Origin: JAYODW01 sp038116745 | GTDB lineage: Bacteria > Pseudomonadota > Gammaproteobacteria > Ga0077536 | Direction of reading: 5' to 3' | DNA length: 64,000 nt | Assembly (NCBI GenBank): GCA_038116745.1 | Contig: JAYODW010000022.1 | Span: forward strand, 1 to 64,000 | Part shown: positions 1-8,965 of the stretch, piece after piece | How the letters are laid out: each line of letters begins with the position of its first letter | How positions within the stretch are numbered: position 1 is the first letter of the stretch | Made by a program: the position numbers and the translations under genes | The notes under the pieces: model-generated | Told to the model about the DNA's origin: nothing | What the model saw: the letters and a program-made list of their open reading frames with translations, nothing else | Databases searched by the model: none

Positions 1-1097
1 TTCTCAGGCAGCAGCGGCGCCGGACGAAAGGCAAGCATGCGCAGCAGCACCATTTCGAACCCGCACTCCGGGTCCGGCGTCAGCGCAAGGTCGCGGCGCC
101 CGTTCAGCGCAATCTGGTAGAACAGCTGGCATTCATCGGCGGGCACAGCGCCTGCGAGCGCGATGACACGCGCGTCGTCTTCGACGTCGGCCGCCTGCGC
201 ACCAAGCGCGTGCACGACTGCCACGCGCTGGAGCAGAGACAGTATTTCCGCCAGCACCTGACCATAATCCGGGCTGTACTCCGCCAGCTGCCGCGCAGCC
301 TGGACCAGCTTCGGCGCATCGCCCTGTGCGAGGATTTCGACCAGCCCGATTATCCGGTCCCGCGCCACCGTGCCCAGCATCCGCGCCACTTCGTCGTTGC
401 GCAGCGCACCACCCCCGTGGGCAATTGCCTGGTCGAGCAGGCTGAGACTGTCGCGCACGCTGCCATCGGCAGCCCGCGCCAGAAGCGCCAGCACCTCTGG
501 CTCATAGGGCACGGCCTCCTTCTCGAGGACGCTGGCCAGGTGCTGCTCAAGCTGCGTTGTTGACAGTCGGGTCAGGTTGAACTGCAGGCACCGCGACAGG
601 ATGGTGACCGGTATTTTTTTAGGATCCGTTGTCGCCAGTAGAAATTTGACGTGGTCCGGCGGCTCTTCAAGCGTTTTCAGCAGCGCGTTGAAAGAGTGAT
701 TCGAGAACATGTGCACCTCGTCAATGAGGTACACCTTGAAACGACCGCTGGCTGGGGCGTACGGCACGTTATCGAGCAGGTCCCGCGTATCGTCGACTTT
801 CGTCCGTGACGCGGCGTCGACTTCGATGAGGTCCACAAATCGCCCTTCATCGATCGAGTTGCAGGCGGAACAGGCACCGCACGGGCTGCTGCTGACGCCC
901 CGCTCGCAGTTGAGCGCCTTGGCAAGCACCCGTGCCAGAGTTGTCTTGCCGACCCCGCGAGTGCCGGTGAACAGGTAAGCGTGGTGTAAGCGATCGCCGT
1001 CCAGCGCGTTGGTCAATGCCTTGAGCACGTGGCTCTGGCCCAGAACCTCGGCGAAGTTCCTGGGTCTCCACTTGCGTGCGAGTACCTGGTAGCTCAT
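1..1097 (-). CDS. dnaX: DNA polymerase III subunit gamma/tau, 3' end outside window
   Basis: This is the clamp-loader ATPase of the replicative polymerase. The reading frame opens with MSYQVLARKWRP at 1097 and runs off the left edge after about 365 codons, so the C-terminal tau region and any programmed frameshift site are not visible. Visible motifs in order are the Walker A loop GTRGVGKTTLARVLA, a four-cysteine zinc module (C-x8-CGAC-x2-C spacing), the Walker B DEVHMFS, sensor 1 in TTDPKKIPVT, and a sensor 2-type arginine region. The N-terminal sequence is typical of gammaproteobacterial DnaX. The SRP RNA gene lies 53 bases upstream on the same strand, a neighbourhood seen in several gammaproteobacteria. 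Identity is firm; length is unknown because of the truncation. Confidence 0.97.
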   Translation of the reverse strand, partial: MSYQVLARKWRPRNFAEVLGQSHVLKALTNALDGDRLHHAYLFTGTRGVGKTTLARVLAKALNCERGVSSSPCGACSACNSIDEGRFVDLIEVDAASRTKVDDTRDLLDNVPYAPASGRFKVYLIDEVHMFSNHSFNALLKTLEEPPDHVKFLLATTDPKKIPVTILSRCLQFNLTRLSTTQLEQHLASVLEKEAVPYEPEVLALLARAADGSVRDSLSLLDQAIAHGGGALRNDEVARMLGTVARDRIIGLVEILAQGDAPKLVQAARQLAEYSPDYGQVLAEILSLLQRVAVVHALGAQAADVEDDARVIALAGAVPADECQLFYQIALNGRRDLALTPDPECGFEMVLLRMLAFRPAPLLPE

Positions 1098-1150
1098 TGC
1101 TTCAAGCCCATCGTGTCGGTTTCGCGCCCCAGCATACACAGCGAGCTTTG

Positions 1151-1263
1151 GGCGGCGGCCGTGCCAGCCACACCCCGGCACCCGCAGGTACTGCTACCGC
1201 TGCTCCCTTCCGGGCCTGACGGGGTTTACAGCGCTGCGCCGCGAGGGGACCGACACGTCCGCC
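1151..1263 (-). ncRNA. ffs: 4.5S signal recognition particle RNA (small bacterial type)
   Basis: Read on the minus strand, the stretch holds the universally conserved SRP helix 8 sequence: GTCAGGCCCGGAAGGGAGCA, containing the GGAA tetraloop, with the symmetric loop completed by AGCAG. This matches the core of the E. coli 4.5S RNA (GTCAGGTCCGGAAGGAAGCA). The ends pair as one long rod: 5' GGCGG near 1263 with CCGCC near 1151. The length of about 113 nt fits the 114 nt of E. coli ffs. It binds Ffh and directs membrane protein targeting. Exact ends are inferred from pairing. Confidence 0.93.
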
Positions 1264-1527
1264 ATGGAACGAATCAGGGGCGCAAGTGTACACCAGACCG
1301 GTCGCTGACAGCTCCGCCAATGAGGACCACGGGGCTGCCCCGAGTCCGTTATGCCCGCATCGGAATCGCCCTGCTTCCTGGCCGATCTGCCACGTGTTTG
1401 CCGGCTGCTGGGGAATTGTGTTCAGGCCCGGCTGTGGTCTTGACGCTGTATCAGCAGGAACGTAGCTTCGTCGCCCGGCACGCGCCCCAGCGCGACCGTT
1501 GTTCGCACACTGACGAGGATCCGAGGC

Positions 1528-3615
1528 ATGCCCTACCGCATATCCGTCGACACCGGCGGCACTTTTACCGATGTAGTCGTCACCGACGAAAAAGGGCGTT
1601 TCACCATCGGCAAAGCGCTGACCGACAGGCAGCGGGCGTTCGCCAGCATCGAAGCCGGCCTCACGGTGGCCGGCGAGGAGCTCGGGCTCAGCGTTGGCGA
1701 TCTGCTGGCAGCCACCAGTCTGTTCATTTACGGCACGACACGGGCAACGAACGGCATCGTCGAACGCAAGATCGCGCGCACGGCTTTCCTCACGACCGCC
1801 GGATTTCCAGACGTGCTGCTGCTGAAGGAAGGCGGCAAGGCCGAGCCCCACAATCTCCAGATGGAGTATCCGGATCCGTACGTTCCCAGGCGCCTGACCT
1901 TCGAAATCCCGGAACGGATAAATGCCGAAGGGGGTATCGAGACACCCCTGGATGACGCTGTCGTCCGCGCGCTCCTGCTGCAGTTTCCGCAACGCGGCAT
2001 TGAAGCCATCGCGGTGTGCCTGCTGTGGTCAATTGCCAACCCGACACATGAAAAGCGGGTGGGAGAACTGATCGAGAGCCTGCTACCCGGGCTGCCCTAC
2101 ACCCTTTCGCACGAGCTGAACCCCATCCTGCGCGAATACCGACGGGCGTCCTCGACGGCGATCGATGCATCGCTGAAGCCGCTCATGCAGAGCTATCTGC
2201 TGACGCTGGAGCAGGACCTCCGCGACGCCGGCTACGCCAACGACATTCTCGTCAGTACCTCTTTCGGCGGCGTCATGCACCTGACCGACGTCGTAAAAAA
2301 GCCCATCTACCTGGTGAAATCGGGGCCGGCGATGGCCCCGATTGCCGGGCTGGCCTATGTCGCCGCCGAACAACTGGCCGGGGACATCATTGTCTGCGAC
2401 GCTGGCGGCACGACTTTCGATGTCAGCCTCGTGCGCGAAGGCCAGGTTGAGTTCTCCCGCGATACCTGGCTCGGACCGCAATGGACCGGCGACAACCTGG
2501 GCATGGCCTCAGTCGCAGTGCATTCGATCGGCGCAGGGGGCGGCTCGATTGCCTGGGTCGACCCAGGCGGTCTGTTGCGCGTCGGACCGCAATCGGCAGG
2601 CTCTGAGCCCGGCCCGGCCTGCTACGGCCGCGGCGGTCAGAGCCCCACGGTAACCGATGCCGCGGTGGTGCTCGGCTACATCGACCCCGGGCATTTCCTC
2701 GGTGGCCGTATGACGCTTGACGAAAACGCCGCGCGGCAGGCCGTGGAGCAGCTGAGCTTGGTGCTGAACGAAACCGTTGAGCGCACCGCTTTCGCCATCA
2801 TGACCGTGGCCAACGAGAACATGATCGAAGCCATCAAGGAGCTGACCATCAACGAAGGCATCAACCCGGCTGACTCCACGCTGGTTGCCGGCGGTGGTGC
2901 CGGCGGACTGGGCATCGTCCCGATCGCAGCTGAGCTCGGCTGCCGCACGGTGCTGGTGCCGCGGACGGCGGGTGCGCTGAGCGCATCGGGCATGCAGTTC
3001 TCCGACATCATCACTGAGGCGGGCGCTAGCAAACTTACGACGACGGAGAGCTTCGACTTCGACGGCGTCAATGCCGCCCTGAGTGAGATCGATAGTCACC
3101 TCGACAGCTTTGCGGGGCGCTTGCGCGAACGCGGCTTCGCTGACCTGGCCAAACGCTACTTCGTCGAGGCACGTTACCGCTTCCAGGTGTGGGAGCTCGA
3201 AATCGAGGTCGCCAAAGCCCGCTTCGAGTCAACGGCCGATGTAGACGCGCTGGTAGAGGAGTTCCATCGCGTCCACGAACGGGTATTCGCCATCACTGAC
3301 CCCGGCCAGGCTGTCGAATGCCTCAACTGGCGCGGCCGACTGATCGCCAAGGTTGAGGCGCCGGACCTGGAGCCCGTCCGCGCTGCGCATGCGTCTGGTG
3401 CAGAACCCGACCGCAGACGCTCTGCCTATTTCGGCAGCGGTCTCGTGGAAACCCCTATCTACCTCGGTGAACAACTGGAGGCAGGCATTGAAATCACGGG
3501 ACCCGCGATTATCGAAGAGCCGACATCAACGCTGGTGATCAACCCCGGCGCGCGCGCGCGTGTCAGTGCCGGCGGGCGCTATCTGCTGACCCCGCCCGAG
3601 GAGGCCGCACGATGA
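1528..3615 (+). CDS. hyuA: HyuA-type hydantoinase/5-oxoprolinase, ATP-binding subunit
   Basis: This is the A subunit of an ATP-dependent cyclic-amide hydrolase (N-methylhydantoinase/5-oxoprolinase/acetone carboxylase family), 695 aa, the usual subunit length. The N-terminal Hydant_A_N domain begins with the phosphate-binding DTGGTFTDVVV at residues 8-18. The Hydantoinase_A ATPase core has the second phosphate motif CDAGGTTFDVSLV and the glycine-rich VHSIGAGGGSIAW. The C-terminal region after residue ~510 is the usual beta-rich end. The start is supported by GAGG about five bases upstream. The stop overlaps the hyuB start as ATGA, so the two subunits are translationally coupled. The true substrate (5-oxoproline, hydantoin or another lactam) cannot be read from the sequence. 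Confidence 0.93.
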   Translation: MPYRISVDTGGTFTDVVVTDEKGRFTIGKALTDRQRAFASIEAGLTVAGEELGLSVGDLLAATSLFIYGTTRATNGIVERKIARTAFLTTAGFPDVLLLKEGGKAEPHNLQMEYPDPYVPRRLTFEIPERINAEGGIETPLDDAVVRALLLQFPQRGIEAIAVCLLWSIANPTHEKRVGELIESLLPGLPYTLSHELNPILREYRRASSTAIDASLKPLMQSYLLTLEQDLRDAGYANDILVSTSFGGVMHLTDVVKKPIYLVKSGPAMAPIAGLAYVAAEQLAGDIIVCDAGGTTFDVSLVREGQVEFSRDTWLGPQWTGDNLGMASVAVHSIGAGGGSIAWVDPGGLLRVGPQSAGSEPGPACYGRGGQSPTVTDAAVVLGYIDPGHFLGGRMTLDENAARQAVEQLSLVLNETVERTAFAIMTVANENMIEAIKELTINEGINPADSTLVAGGGAGGLGIVPIAAELGCRTVLVPRTAGALSASGMQFSDIITEAGASKLTTTESFDFDGVNAALSEIDSHLDSFAGRLRERGFADLAKRYFVEARYRFQVWELEIEVAKARFESTADVDALVEEFHRVHERVFAITDPGQAVECLNWRGRLIAKVEAPDLEPVRAAHASGAEPDRRRSAYFGSGLVETPIYLGEQLEAGIEITGPAIIEEPTSTLVINPGARARVSAGGRYLLTPPEEAAR

Positions 3616-5420
3616 GTGAGCAGGAAAACAGTGTGATCAGCTACGAGATGGACCCGGTTCTGATGGCGGTCCTGGCCAATCGTCTGAACGCCATCGTGCG
3701 GGAAATGTCGAACACGCTGCTGCGCACGGCGCGCTCTGCCGTACTGGCGGTGGTGCGCGATTTTTCCTGCTCAATTGTCACCGCGGACAACGACCTGCTG
3801 TGTCCGGGTGAGGGTTTGCCCGTGCACATTTTCGGCAGCGCATTGCAATCCCAGTCAATGTGCGACACGCATGCCGACCTCGCGCCCGGGGACGCTTTTC
3901 TGCACAACGATCCCTACATGGGCAACACCCATCCGGCCGACCACATGATCATGTGCCCGGTGTTTGTTGATGGAGAACATCTGTTCACTACCTGCGCCAA
4001 GGCGCACCAGGCCGATTGCGGCAACTCCATCCCAAGTACCTATCACGCCCATGCGCGCGACATTTACGAAGAAGGGGCGCTGATTTTTCCGTGCGTGCGG
4101 GTACAGAAGGACTACCAGGATGTGGCCGACATCATCCGCATGTGCAAGCGGCGTATCCGCGTGCCCGAGCAGTGGTACGGCGATTACCTCGCCACCGTTG
4201 GCGCAGCGCGGATAGGCGAACGGCGCCTGATTGAGCTGGTACAGCGCTACGGCATGGACACCATCCGGCAGTTCGTGCGCGACTGGTTCAGCTATTCCGA
4301 GCGGCGCATGCAGGAGGCCATCCGCAAGCTGCCAGGTGGGCGTCTGTCCAACGTGGGGCACTATGACCCGCAGCCTCCGGTACTGCCGGATGGGCTTGCT
4401 GTCCGCGTCGACATCAGCGTCGACAACGTCGAAGGGCGCATCGAAGTCGATCTCACGCACAACGAAGACAATCAGGATTTCGGACTCAACCAGTCAGTAG
4501 CGTGCGCGACCAGTAACGCCATGGCCGGCGTCTTCAATTGCCTCGACCACGATGTACCGCACAACGCGGGCAGTTTTTCCCGGGTCACGGTCAAACTGCG
4601 ACAGGGGTGCATTACCGGCATTCCGGAATTCCCTCACTCCTGCTCCATGGCCACCACCAATATCGCCGATCGCATCGTCAACACCACCCAGGCGGCATTC
4701 GCCGCTATCGGCGACGGTTTCGGGCTGGCAGAGGGCGCTATCGGCATGGGCGCCGGCGCCGGCGTCATCTCCGGACGCGACTGGCGGGTCAACGGCAGTC
4801 CGTTCATCAACCAGGAATGGGTTATTGCCAACGGTGGTCCGGGAACGCCCAGCACCGATGGCTGGCTCAACTACGGGCTGCCCGTGGTCGGCGGACTGAT
4901 GTACCGCGGATCGGTGGAGGTGGACGAGTCGAAATACCCGATGCTGTTCAAATCCATGCGCGTTATCCCAGGTGGCGGTGGGGCAGGACGCTTCCGCGGT
5001 TCTCCCGGCGCCGAGGTGGTTTACGGCCCGCGCCATGATCCCATGACGGTGGTCGTTTCCTGTGACGGTCAGGTCAACCCGCCCCAGGGCGTGCGCGGCG
5101 GGCACGCCGGTCCGGCCGCGGCGACCTATAAGCTGGGCGCCGATGGCAGCGAAGAAAAATTGCCCGGCGTGGTTGAATGCCGGCTGCAGCCCGGCGAGTG
5201 GATCCGAGGGGTCGACTCCGGCGGCGGTGGCTACGGGGATCCGCTTACCCGCGACCCCGACCGAGTGCTCTCCGATGTGCTTGAAAACTGGGAAACAGCA
5301 GCGCGCGCTTTCGAGGTGTATGGCGTCGTTTTCAACGGCTCAGCTGAGGACGGCAGCCTCGCGGTAGATCACTCGGCTACGCAACAGCGCAGAACAGCAC
5401 TGGCCTCAGATGCCGCCTGA
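3612..5420 (+). CDS. hyuB: HyuB-type hydantoinase/5-oxoprolinase, B subunit
   Basis: This 602-aa protein is the Hydantoinase_B partner of the preceding gene. It has the family opening DPVLMAVLANRLNAIVREMSNTL, the HNDPYMGNTHPADH segment near residue 100 and the C-terminal glycine-rich region GGGGAGRFRGSPGAE followed by SGGGGYGDPLTRDP. The two subunits together hydrolyse a cyclic amide at the cost of ATP in the cytoplasm. The start overlaps the stop of hyuA by four bases. The 3' end overlaps the end of the convergent gss gene by 15 bases, so there is no room for a terminator between them. A role in 5-oxoproline salvage would fit the glutathione-linked neighbour, but that is inference. Confidence 0.92.
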   Translation: MSEQENSVISYEMDPVLMAVLANRLNAIVREMSNTLLRTARSAVLAVVRDFSCSIVTADNDLLCPGEGLPVHIFGSALQSQSMCDTHADLAPGDAFLHNDPYMGNTHPADHMIMCPVFVDGEHLFTTCAKAHQADCGNSIPSTYHAHARDIYEEGALIFPCVRVQKDYQDVADIIRMCKRRIRVPEQWYGDYLATVGAARIGERRLIELVQRYGMDTIRQFVRDWFSYSERRMQEAIRKLPGGRLSNVGHYDPQPPVLPDGLAVRVDISVDNVEGRIEVDLTHNEDNQDFGLNQSVACATSNAMAGVFNCLDHDVPHNAGSFSRVTVKLRQGCITGIPEFPHSCSMATTNIADRIVNTTQAAFAAIGDGFGLAEGAIGMGAGAGVISGRDWRVNGSPFINQEWVIANGGPGTPSTDGWLNYGLPVVGGLMYRGSVEVDESKYPMLFKSMRVIPGGGGAGRFRGSPGAEVVYGPRHDPMTVVVSCDGQVNPPQGVRGGHAGPAAATYKLGADGSEEKLPGVVECRLQPGEWIRGVDSGGGGYGDPLTRDPDRVLSDVLENWETAARAFEVYGVVFNGSAEDGSLAVDHSATQQRRTALASDAA

Positions 5421-7316
5421 CATTGCATAGTCGCTGTCAGGCAGTACGCGCAGAGCCAGCACGTCGCTGGCGTCGTTGATCACCATCGCTCTGTCCAGGC
5501 GTACGCAGCTCGCGGCATAACTGCCGTCCACGGAAAAGCTGCAGATCTGGACATAACGGCCATCGAGCTGCGGCAGCGGACAAAACTGCTGATAGATCCG
5601 GTCCCGATGGCCGAAGTTACCGGTCGTCTCCTCGCGGATCATTTCGCTCCCGTCAACGATGGTGATGTTGCTGCCGCAACGTCCCACGATCGGCTTCACC
5701 ACATAGCCCGTCTCCTGCAGTGACGTCGTCAACTCGAACGCCGTTTCCAGAAGATATGGATGGTTGGGGAACAGTTGCCACAGCACAGGAAGAATAGCCT
5801 TGTTGCTCGGGATCAGGGTCCACAACGGCTCAAACACCATCACCTGCGGGCTTAGCAGCACATCCGCGAGGCGAGGTGCCGCCGCGGCAGGCTGTCCTGA
5901 AGACCAGCTGGCGCCAGCCTGCATAGCGTCGTCCTCGCATTCCAGCCGGATCTGATCCAGCGCGGTTTCCCACGCCCAGGTTTTCCAGACCCAGCGAATC
6001 GGCACGCCCAGATGGTCAACGATATCGCCGTCGGCAGTCCAGGAAAGCCCATTGACGCCGTTCAGAATCGTGCTCGTAATCCCGGCCCGCTCAATGGCCT
6101 CCTGCATGAACAACGCGTGGTAGGTCTCCTCAAGATGATCGTCCCGCATGATGTGCAGCACCTCACCGACGGGCTGTTTGCGCCACGCTTTAACCAGTTC
6201 TTCATGCAGACCGGCACCAGCATCCCGTCCGTTGTGGCAGCCGAAATGGGCGGCCCACCTGCCCTGCACCTTCCCCGTCTCCATGTGACAGGAAGCCGAA
6301 TCACAGTTGTATTCGTAGAGCTTCAAACCTCGCTCGGAGAGCGAGAAATCGAAACGACCGGTAATCATCTCGTTGCGCCGGTTGTTCCACGACTGGTGGA
6401 TCTTCGGCCACAGTGCCCGGGGCAGGTTGAACCGCCCCAGCAGGCGGTCATCCCGCAGCACGTAGTCCGTGGCATGCATGAACAGGGCGTGCAGTTCAGC
6501 CGTCGCGTTCTCCAGCGCCTCCCCGGCGGTCTCGGACAGGCAGAAATACTTGAGGGCGTCGCCGGGTTCAGCGCTCAGACGCTGGCCGCCCATCATGCGC
6601 ACATAGGCTGCTTCATCTGCATTCGCGAGGTTCAACCATGAACGTTGTCCCTGACCGCGATCGGGCAGCTCCCGCAGCTCCAGATTAAGAAGTTGCGTAT
6701 CTAAAACAGCAACCGGCTCCGCATCCGTGCCGTCTTCGGTCTGCATGACCCAGCCGAGAATCGTTGCATCGCCGAAGGAGCATTCGACCCAGAACTCTCC
6801 TGTCGGTGCCACCTTCGCCTTGATTTCCCGGGCGAAGGCCGCACCGGCAGCCCAGCGCTTGTGCCCCACGTTCTGCTCGGCGACGCGCACCCACTCCGCA
6901 GAGACCTCGACCACAACTGCGACGTGACCGGTGCGTTCGAATTCGCCGCCCTCGTCCCAGACCATCAAAGCGCCTGGCTGGGGGTGACGCAGCGAACCGT
7001 TGCGGAAAGCTTTCAACGGCAGATGTGAATTGTCCCGCACGACCCGGACGGAAGTCAGGTCGAAAATGTCGTAGGCCATCGCGACATCGTCAAAGATGTA
7101 GCCCTTATTGACGTACATCCAGCGACGGGCGAACTCGACACACTGCCACTTGTAGCCCATGTAGATGCCGTCGATATAGCTGCGATAGGCATGCCTATCT
7201 GGCAGTTCGCGATCGTCTGCGGAATCGTAGTCGCTCGAAAACGCCGGCACGTTGCCCGGCGCGTAACCAAGGACGGAACCGAACTTTTCTGCAGCAGAGG
7301 TAGACGAAACATCCAT
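5406..7316 (-). CDS. gss: Bifunctional glutathionylspermidine synthetase/amidase
   Basis: This enzyme makes and hydrolyses glutathionylspermidine from glutathione and spermidine with ATP. The N-terminal CHAP amidase domain has its nucleophile in KWQCVEFARRW. Taking the ATG at 7316 puts this Cys at residue 59 and the His of RTGHVAVVV at residue 131, the catalytic numbers I recall for E. coli Gss, which favours this start over the GTG two codons upstream. The C-terminal ATP-grasp-like synthetase (about residues 200-630) contains ALWPKIHQSWNNRRNEMI, the acidic YEYNCDSASCHMETG segment and the closing RYVQICSFSVDGSYAASC. The length of 636 aa compares with 619 in E. coli. Both active domains look intact. 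It stands alone on this strand, 200 bases after the SDR gene. Confidence 0.95.
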   Translation of the reverse strand: MDVSSTSAAEKFGSVLGYAPGNVPAFSSDYDSADDRELPDRHAYRSYIDGIYMGYKWQCVEFARRWMYVNKGYIFDDVAMAYDIFDLTSVRVVRDNSHLPLKAFRNGSLRHPQPGALMVWDEGGEFERTGHVAVVVEVSAEWVRVAEQNVGHKRWAAGAAFAREIKAKVAPTGEFWVECSFGDATILGWVMQTEDGTDAEPVAVLDTQLLNLELRELPDRGQGQRSWLNLANADEAAYVRMMGGQRLSAEPGDALKYFCLSETAGEALENATAELHALFMHATDYVLRDDRLLGRFNLPRALWPKIHQSWNNRRNEMITGRFDFSLSERGLKLYEYNCDSASCHMETGKVQGRWAAHFGCHNGRDAGAGLHEELVKAWRKQPVGEVLHIMRDDHLEETYHALFMQEAIERAGITSTILNGVNGLSWTADGDIVDHLGVPIRWVWKTWAWETALDQIRLECEDDAMQAGASWSSGQPAAAAPRLADVLLSPQVMVFEPLWTLIPSNKAILPVLWQLFPNHPYLLETAFELTTSLQETGYVVKPIVGRCGSNITIVDGSEMIREETTGNFGHRDRIYQQFCPLPQLDGRYVQICSFSVDGSYAASCVRLDRAMVINDASDVLALRVLPDSDYAMSGGI

Positions 7317-7517
7317 CAACACGTGGTACCCGGGCGCGAGCGGCGCGCGAGTGTACGCCCGGAATCAGGGCGACGCGAGCGCTTTATGCCGGTCAGAACG
7401 ACCCGGTGTACCACGCTCCAGCCAACGTCCCTGGCAGCACGAGGCGCAGCGAGTAAAAGGAATGTCGGGAAACGGCCGGACGCCGCCGCGGGCAGACCGG
7501 CGCGGGTCTGTTGCGTC

Positions 7518-8300
7518 TCACGCGCGTGCGGTAGAGCCTCCGTCAACCGTCAGCACGGTGCCGGTGCAGTAGGACGCTTCGTCAGAAGCCAGAAACAGGC
7601 ACGCAAAGGCTACTTCGTCACAGGTAGCGGGCCGGCCCATCGGCGAAATCAGCTTCGGATTATCGGGCGAGAAAAGCATCGGGATGACGCTCTCGACCAT
7701 ACGGGTTTCGACGAATCCCGGCGCCACGACATTGCAGCGGATGTTGTCATCCACGTACGCCACCGACATCGATCGGGTCAGGTTGATGATGGCGCCTTTG
7801 GTTGCCGTATAGGTATGCGCATCGGGCGCCCCACCCAGGCCGAAGATGCTGGCGACATTGACGATAGAACCTGACCTCTGGGCCTTCATGTGACGCAGCG
7901 CGATACGCGTGACATAAAACAGGCTGTCCAGGTTCAGCGCCATTACCTCACGCCATTTGTCGACCGGCGTCGTATCAACGGGGTCCATTGAGCCGAGACT
8001 GGTTTCGCGCAGGTTGTAGCCGACACCTGCCGCATTCAACAGGATATCGATTCGTCCGCACTGCCCGGCGCACGCCTCCACCGCGCGTTCGGCAGCCTCG
8101 GGGTCCGACAGATCGGCCGCATGGACTGCTCCCTGCCCGCCCGCCTGGGTCACCAGCTTGAGCGTTTCATCGAGATTGGTCTGGGTCCGCGAGACGCCGA
8201 ACACCGTGGCGCCTTCCAGCGCAAAGCGCACCATGCAGGCGCGGCCTATGCCCGTCCCTGCTCCTGTCACCATGGCCACCTTACCTTGCAGACGCCCCAT
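7518..8300 (-). CDS. Short-chain dehydrogenase/reductase (SDR)
   Basis: A 260-aa classical SDR. It has the Rossmann glycine motif TGAGTGIG at residues 12-19, NAAGVG in the NNAG position, the catalytic Ser in NVASIFG and the YTATK active site, with Ser exactly 13 residues before Tyr as the family requires. The C-terminal GTVLTVDGGSTA is also typical. It is probably NAD(P)-dependent and cytosolic. It is the last gene of a five-gene minus-strand cluster, 47 bases after the winged-helix-like gene, so it may act on a product of that cluster. The substrate is not predictable; families such as gluconate 5-dehydrogenase or acyl-carrier reductase are equally plausible. Confidence 0.85.
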   Translation of the reverse strand: MGRLQGKVAMVTGAGTGIGRACMVRFALEGATVFGVSRTQTNLDETLKLVTQAGGQGAVHAADLSDPEAAERAVEACAGQCGRIDILLNAAGVGYNLRETSLGSMDPVDTTPVDKWREVMALNLDSLFYVTRIALRHMKAQRSGSIVNVASIFGLGGAPDAHTYTATKGAIINLTRSMSVAYVDDNIRCNVVAPGFVETRMVESVIPMLFSPDNPKLISPMGRPATCDEVAFACLFLASDEASYCTGTVLTVDGGSTARA

Positions 8301-8347
8301 ACCGGATTACCTCGTGTCTAATTCTTCCGCGTTGATGGTAGGGCCGC

Positions 8348-8959
8348 TTATTCGTCGCGCGTGCGCCCGAGCAGCCGCAGAAGATCCTCGTGCAGCTCAA
8401 ACCACACCGTGTGGTAGCTCTCTATCCGCGCGTCGCTGACCCAGGCTTTATCACCGTCCTCGGCCTTTTCCAGAGCCGCAGTCAACTTTTCCTGGTACCC
8501 CCTGAGCCGCGAATCCCCGCTGACAAGAACATTGAGTATTGGCTCGAATCGTTCGTGAAGGTCACCGAGTTCGCTGATGATGCCGTCGTCATACTCATCG
8601 TCGCTGTGGTCGTTAGGTGTCATCTGACCACCGATATCCAGAGTCTGCCAACGTGTGACGAGACGCTTGAGATCACGATTGATGCTTTCAAACCGTTCGT
8701 ACGCTTTGACGAAGTCGACGTTTGCCCGCAGCGCCCCGCAGTAACGTGAATATTCGCTGTCGACAATCATGTGTCCGGCAGGAGAGAGCATGAACCTGCC
8801 TTCGATGTCCAGCACACGGCCGCTCGCTACCGCCGCAGTCATGACTGACTCGGCCACGCCCGGGGCCAGTCCGGCAACCGCTGCGATCTCCGCCAGCGCG
8901 CCGTTCTTCTTGATAGCTGTTGCGTGCATGAGCAGATGCAAAGGGGTCGCCATTTCCAT
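8348..8959 (-). CDS. Small acidic protein with possible N-terminal winged-helix fold
   Basis: I do not recognise a named family for this 203-aa protein. Residues 1-65 (MATPLHLLMHATAIKKNGAL, then EIAAVAGL and a basic-turn segment ending MLSPAGHMIVDSE) resemble a MarR-like or methyltransferase-dimerisation winged helix. Residues 70-200 are predicted helical and acidic, with an Asp-rich stretch DHSDDEYDDG near residue 122. An AGGAG lies three bases before the first ATG and nine before the third codon (ATG at 8953), so the later start is possible. It begins six bases after the stop of the 516-aa gene, which implies co-translation. It could be a regulator or accessory subunit of the cluster. Confidence 0.6.
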   Translation of the reverse strand: MEMATPLHLLMHATAIKKNGALAEIAAVAGLAPGVAESVMTAAVASGRVLDIEGRFMLSPAGHMIVDSEYSRYCGALRANVDFVKAYERFESINRDLKRLVTRWQTLDIGGQMTPNDHSDDEYDDGIISELGDLHERFEPILNVLVSGDSRLRGYQEKLTAALEKAEDGDKAWVSDARIESYHTVWFELHEDLLRLLGRTRDE

Positions 8960-8965
8960 GTACTC

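Noticed and set aside
614..620. Run of seven A (minus strand) in dnaX as the tau/gamma frameshift site
   Set aside because: It encodes the conserved TDPKKIP near residue 160, the phase is CCT AAA AAA ATA (no slippery X-XXY-YYZ match), and the known programmed site lies far downstream near codon 430, beyond the window edge.
1029..1955. Long plus-strand open frame across the SRP RNA gene into hyuA
   Set aside because: It runs in another frame over ffs and hyuA, has no family features and would destroy both better-supported genes.
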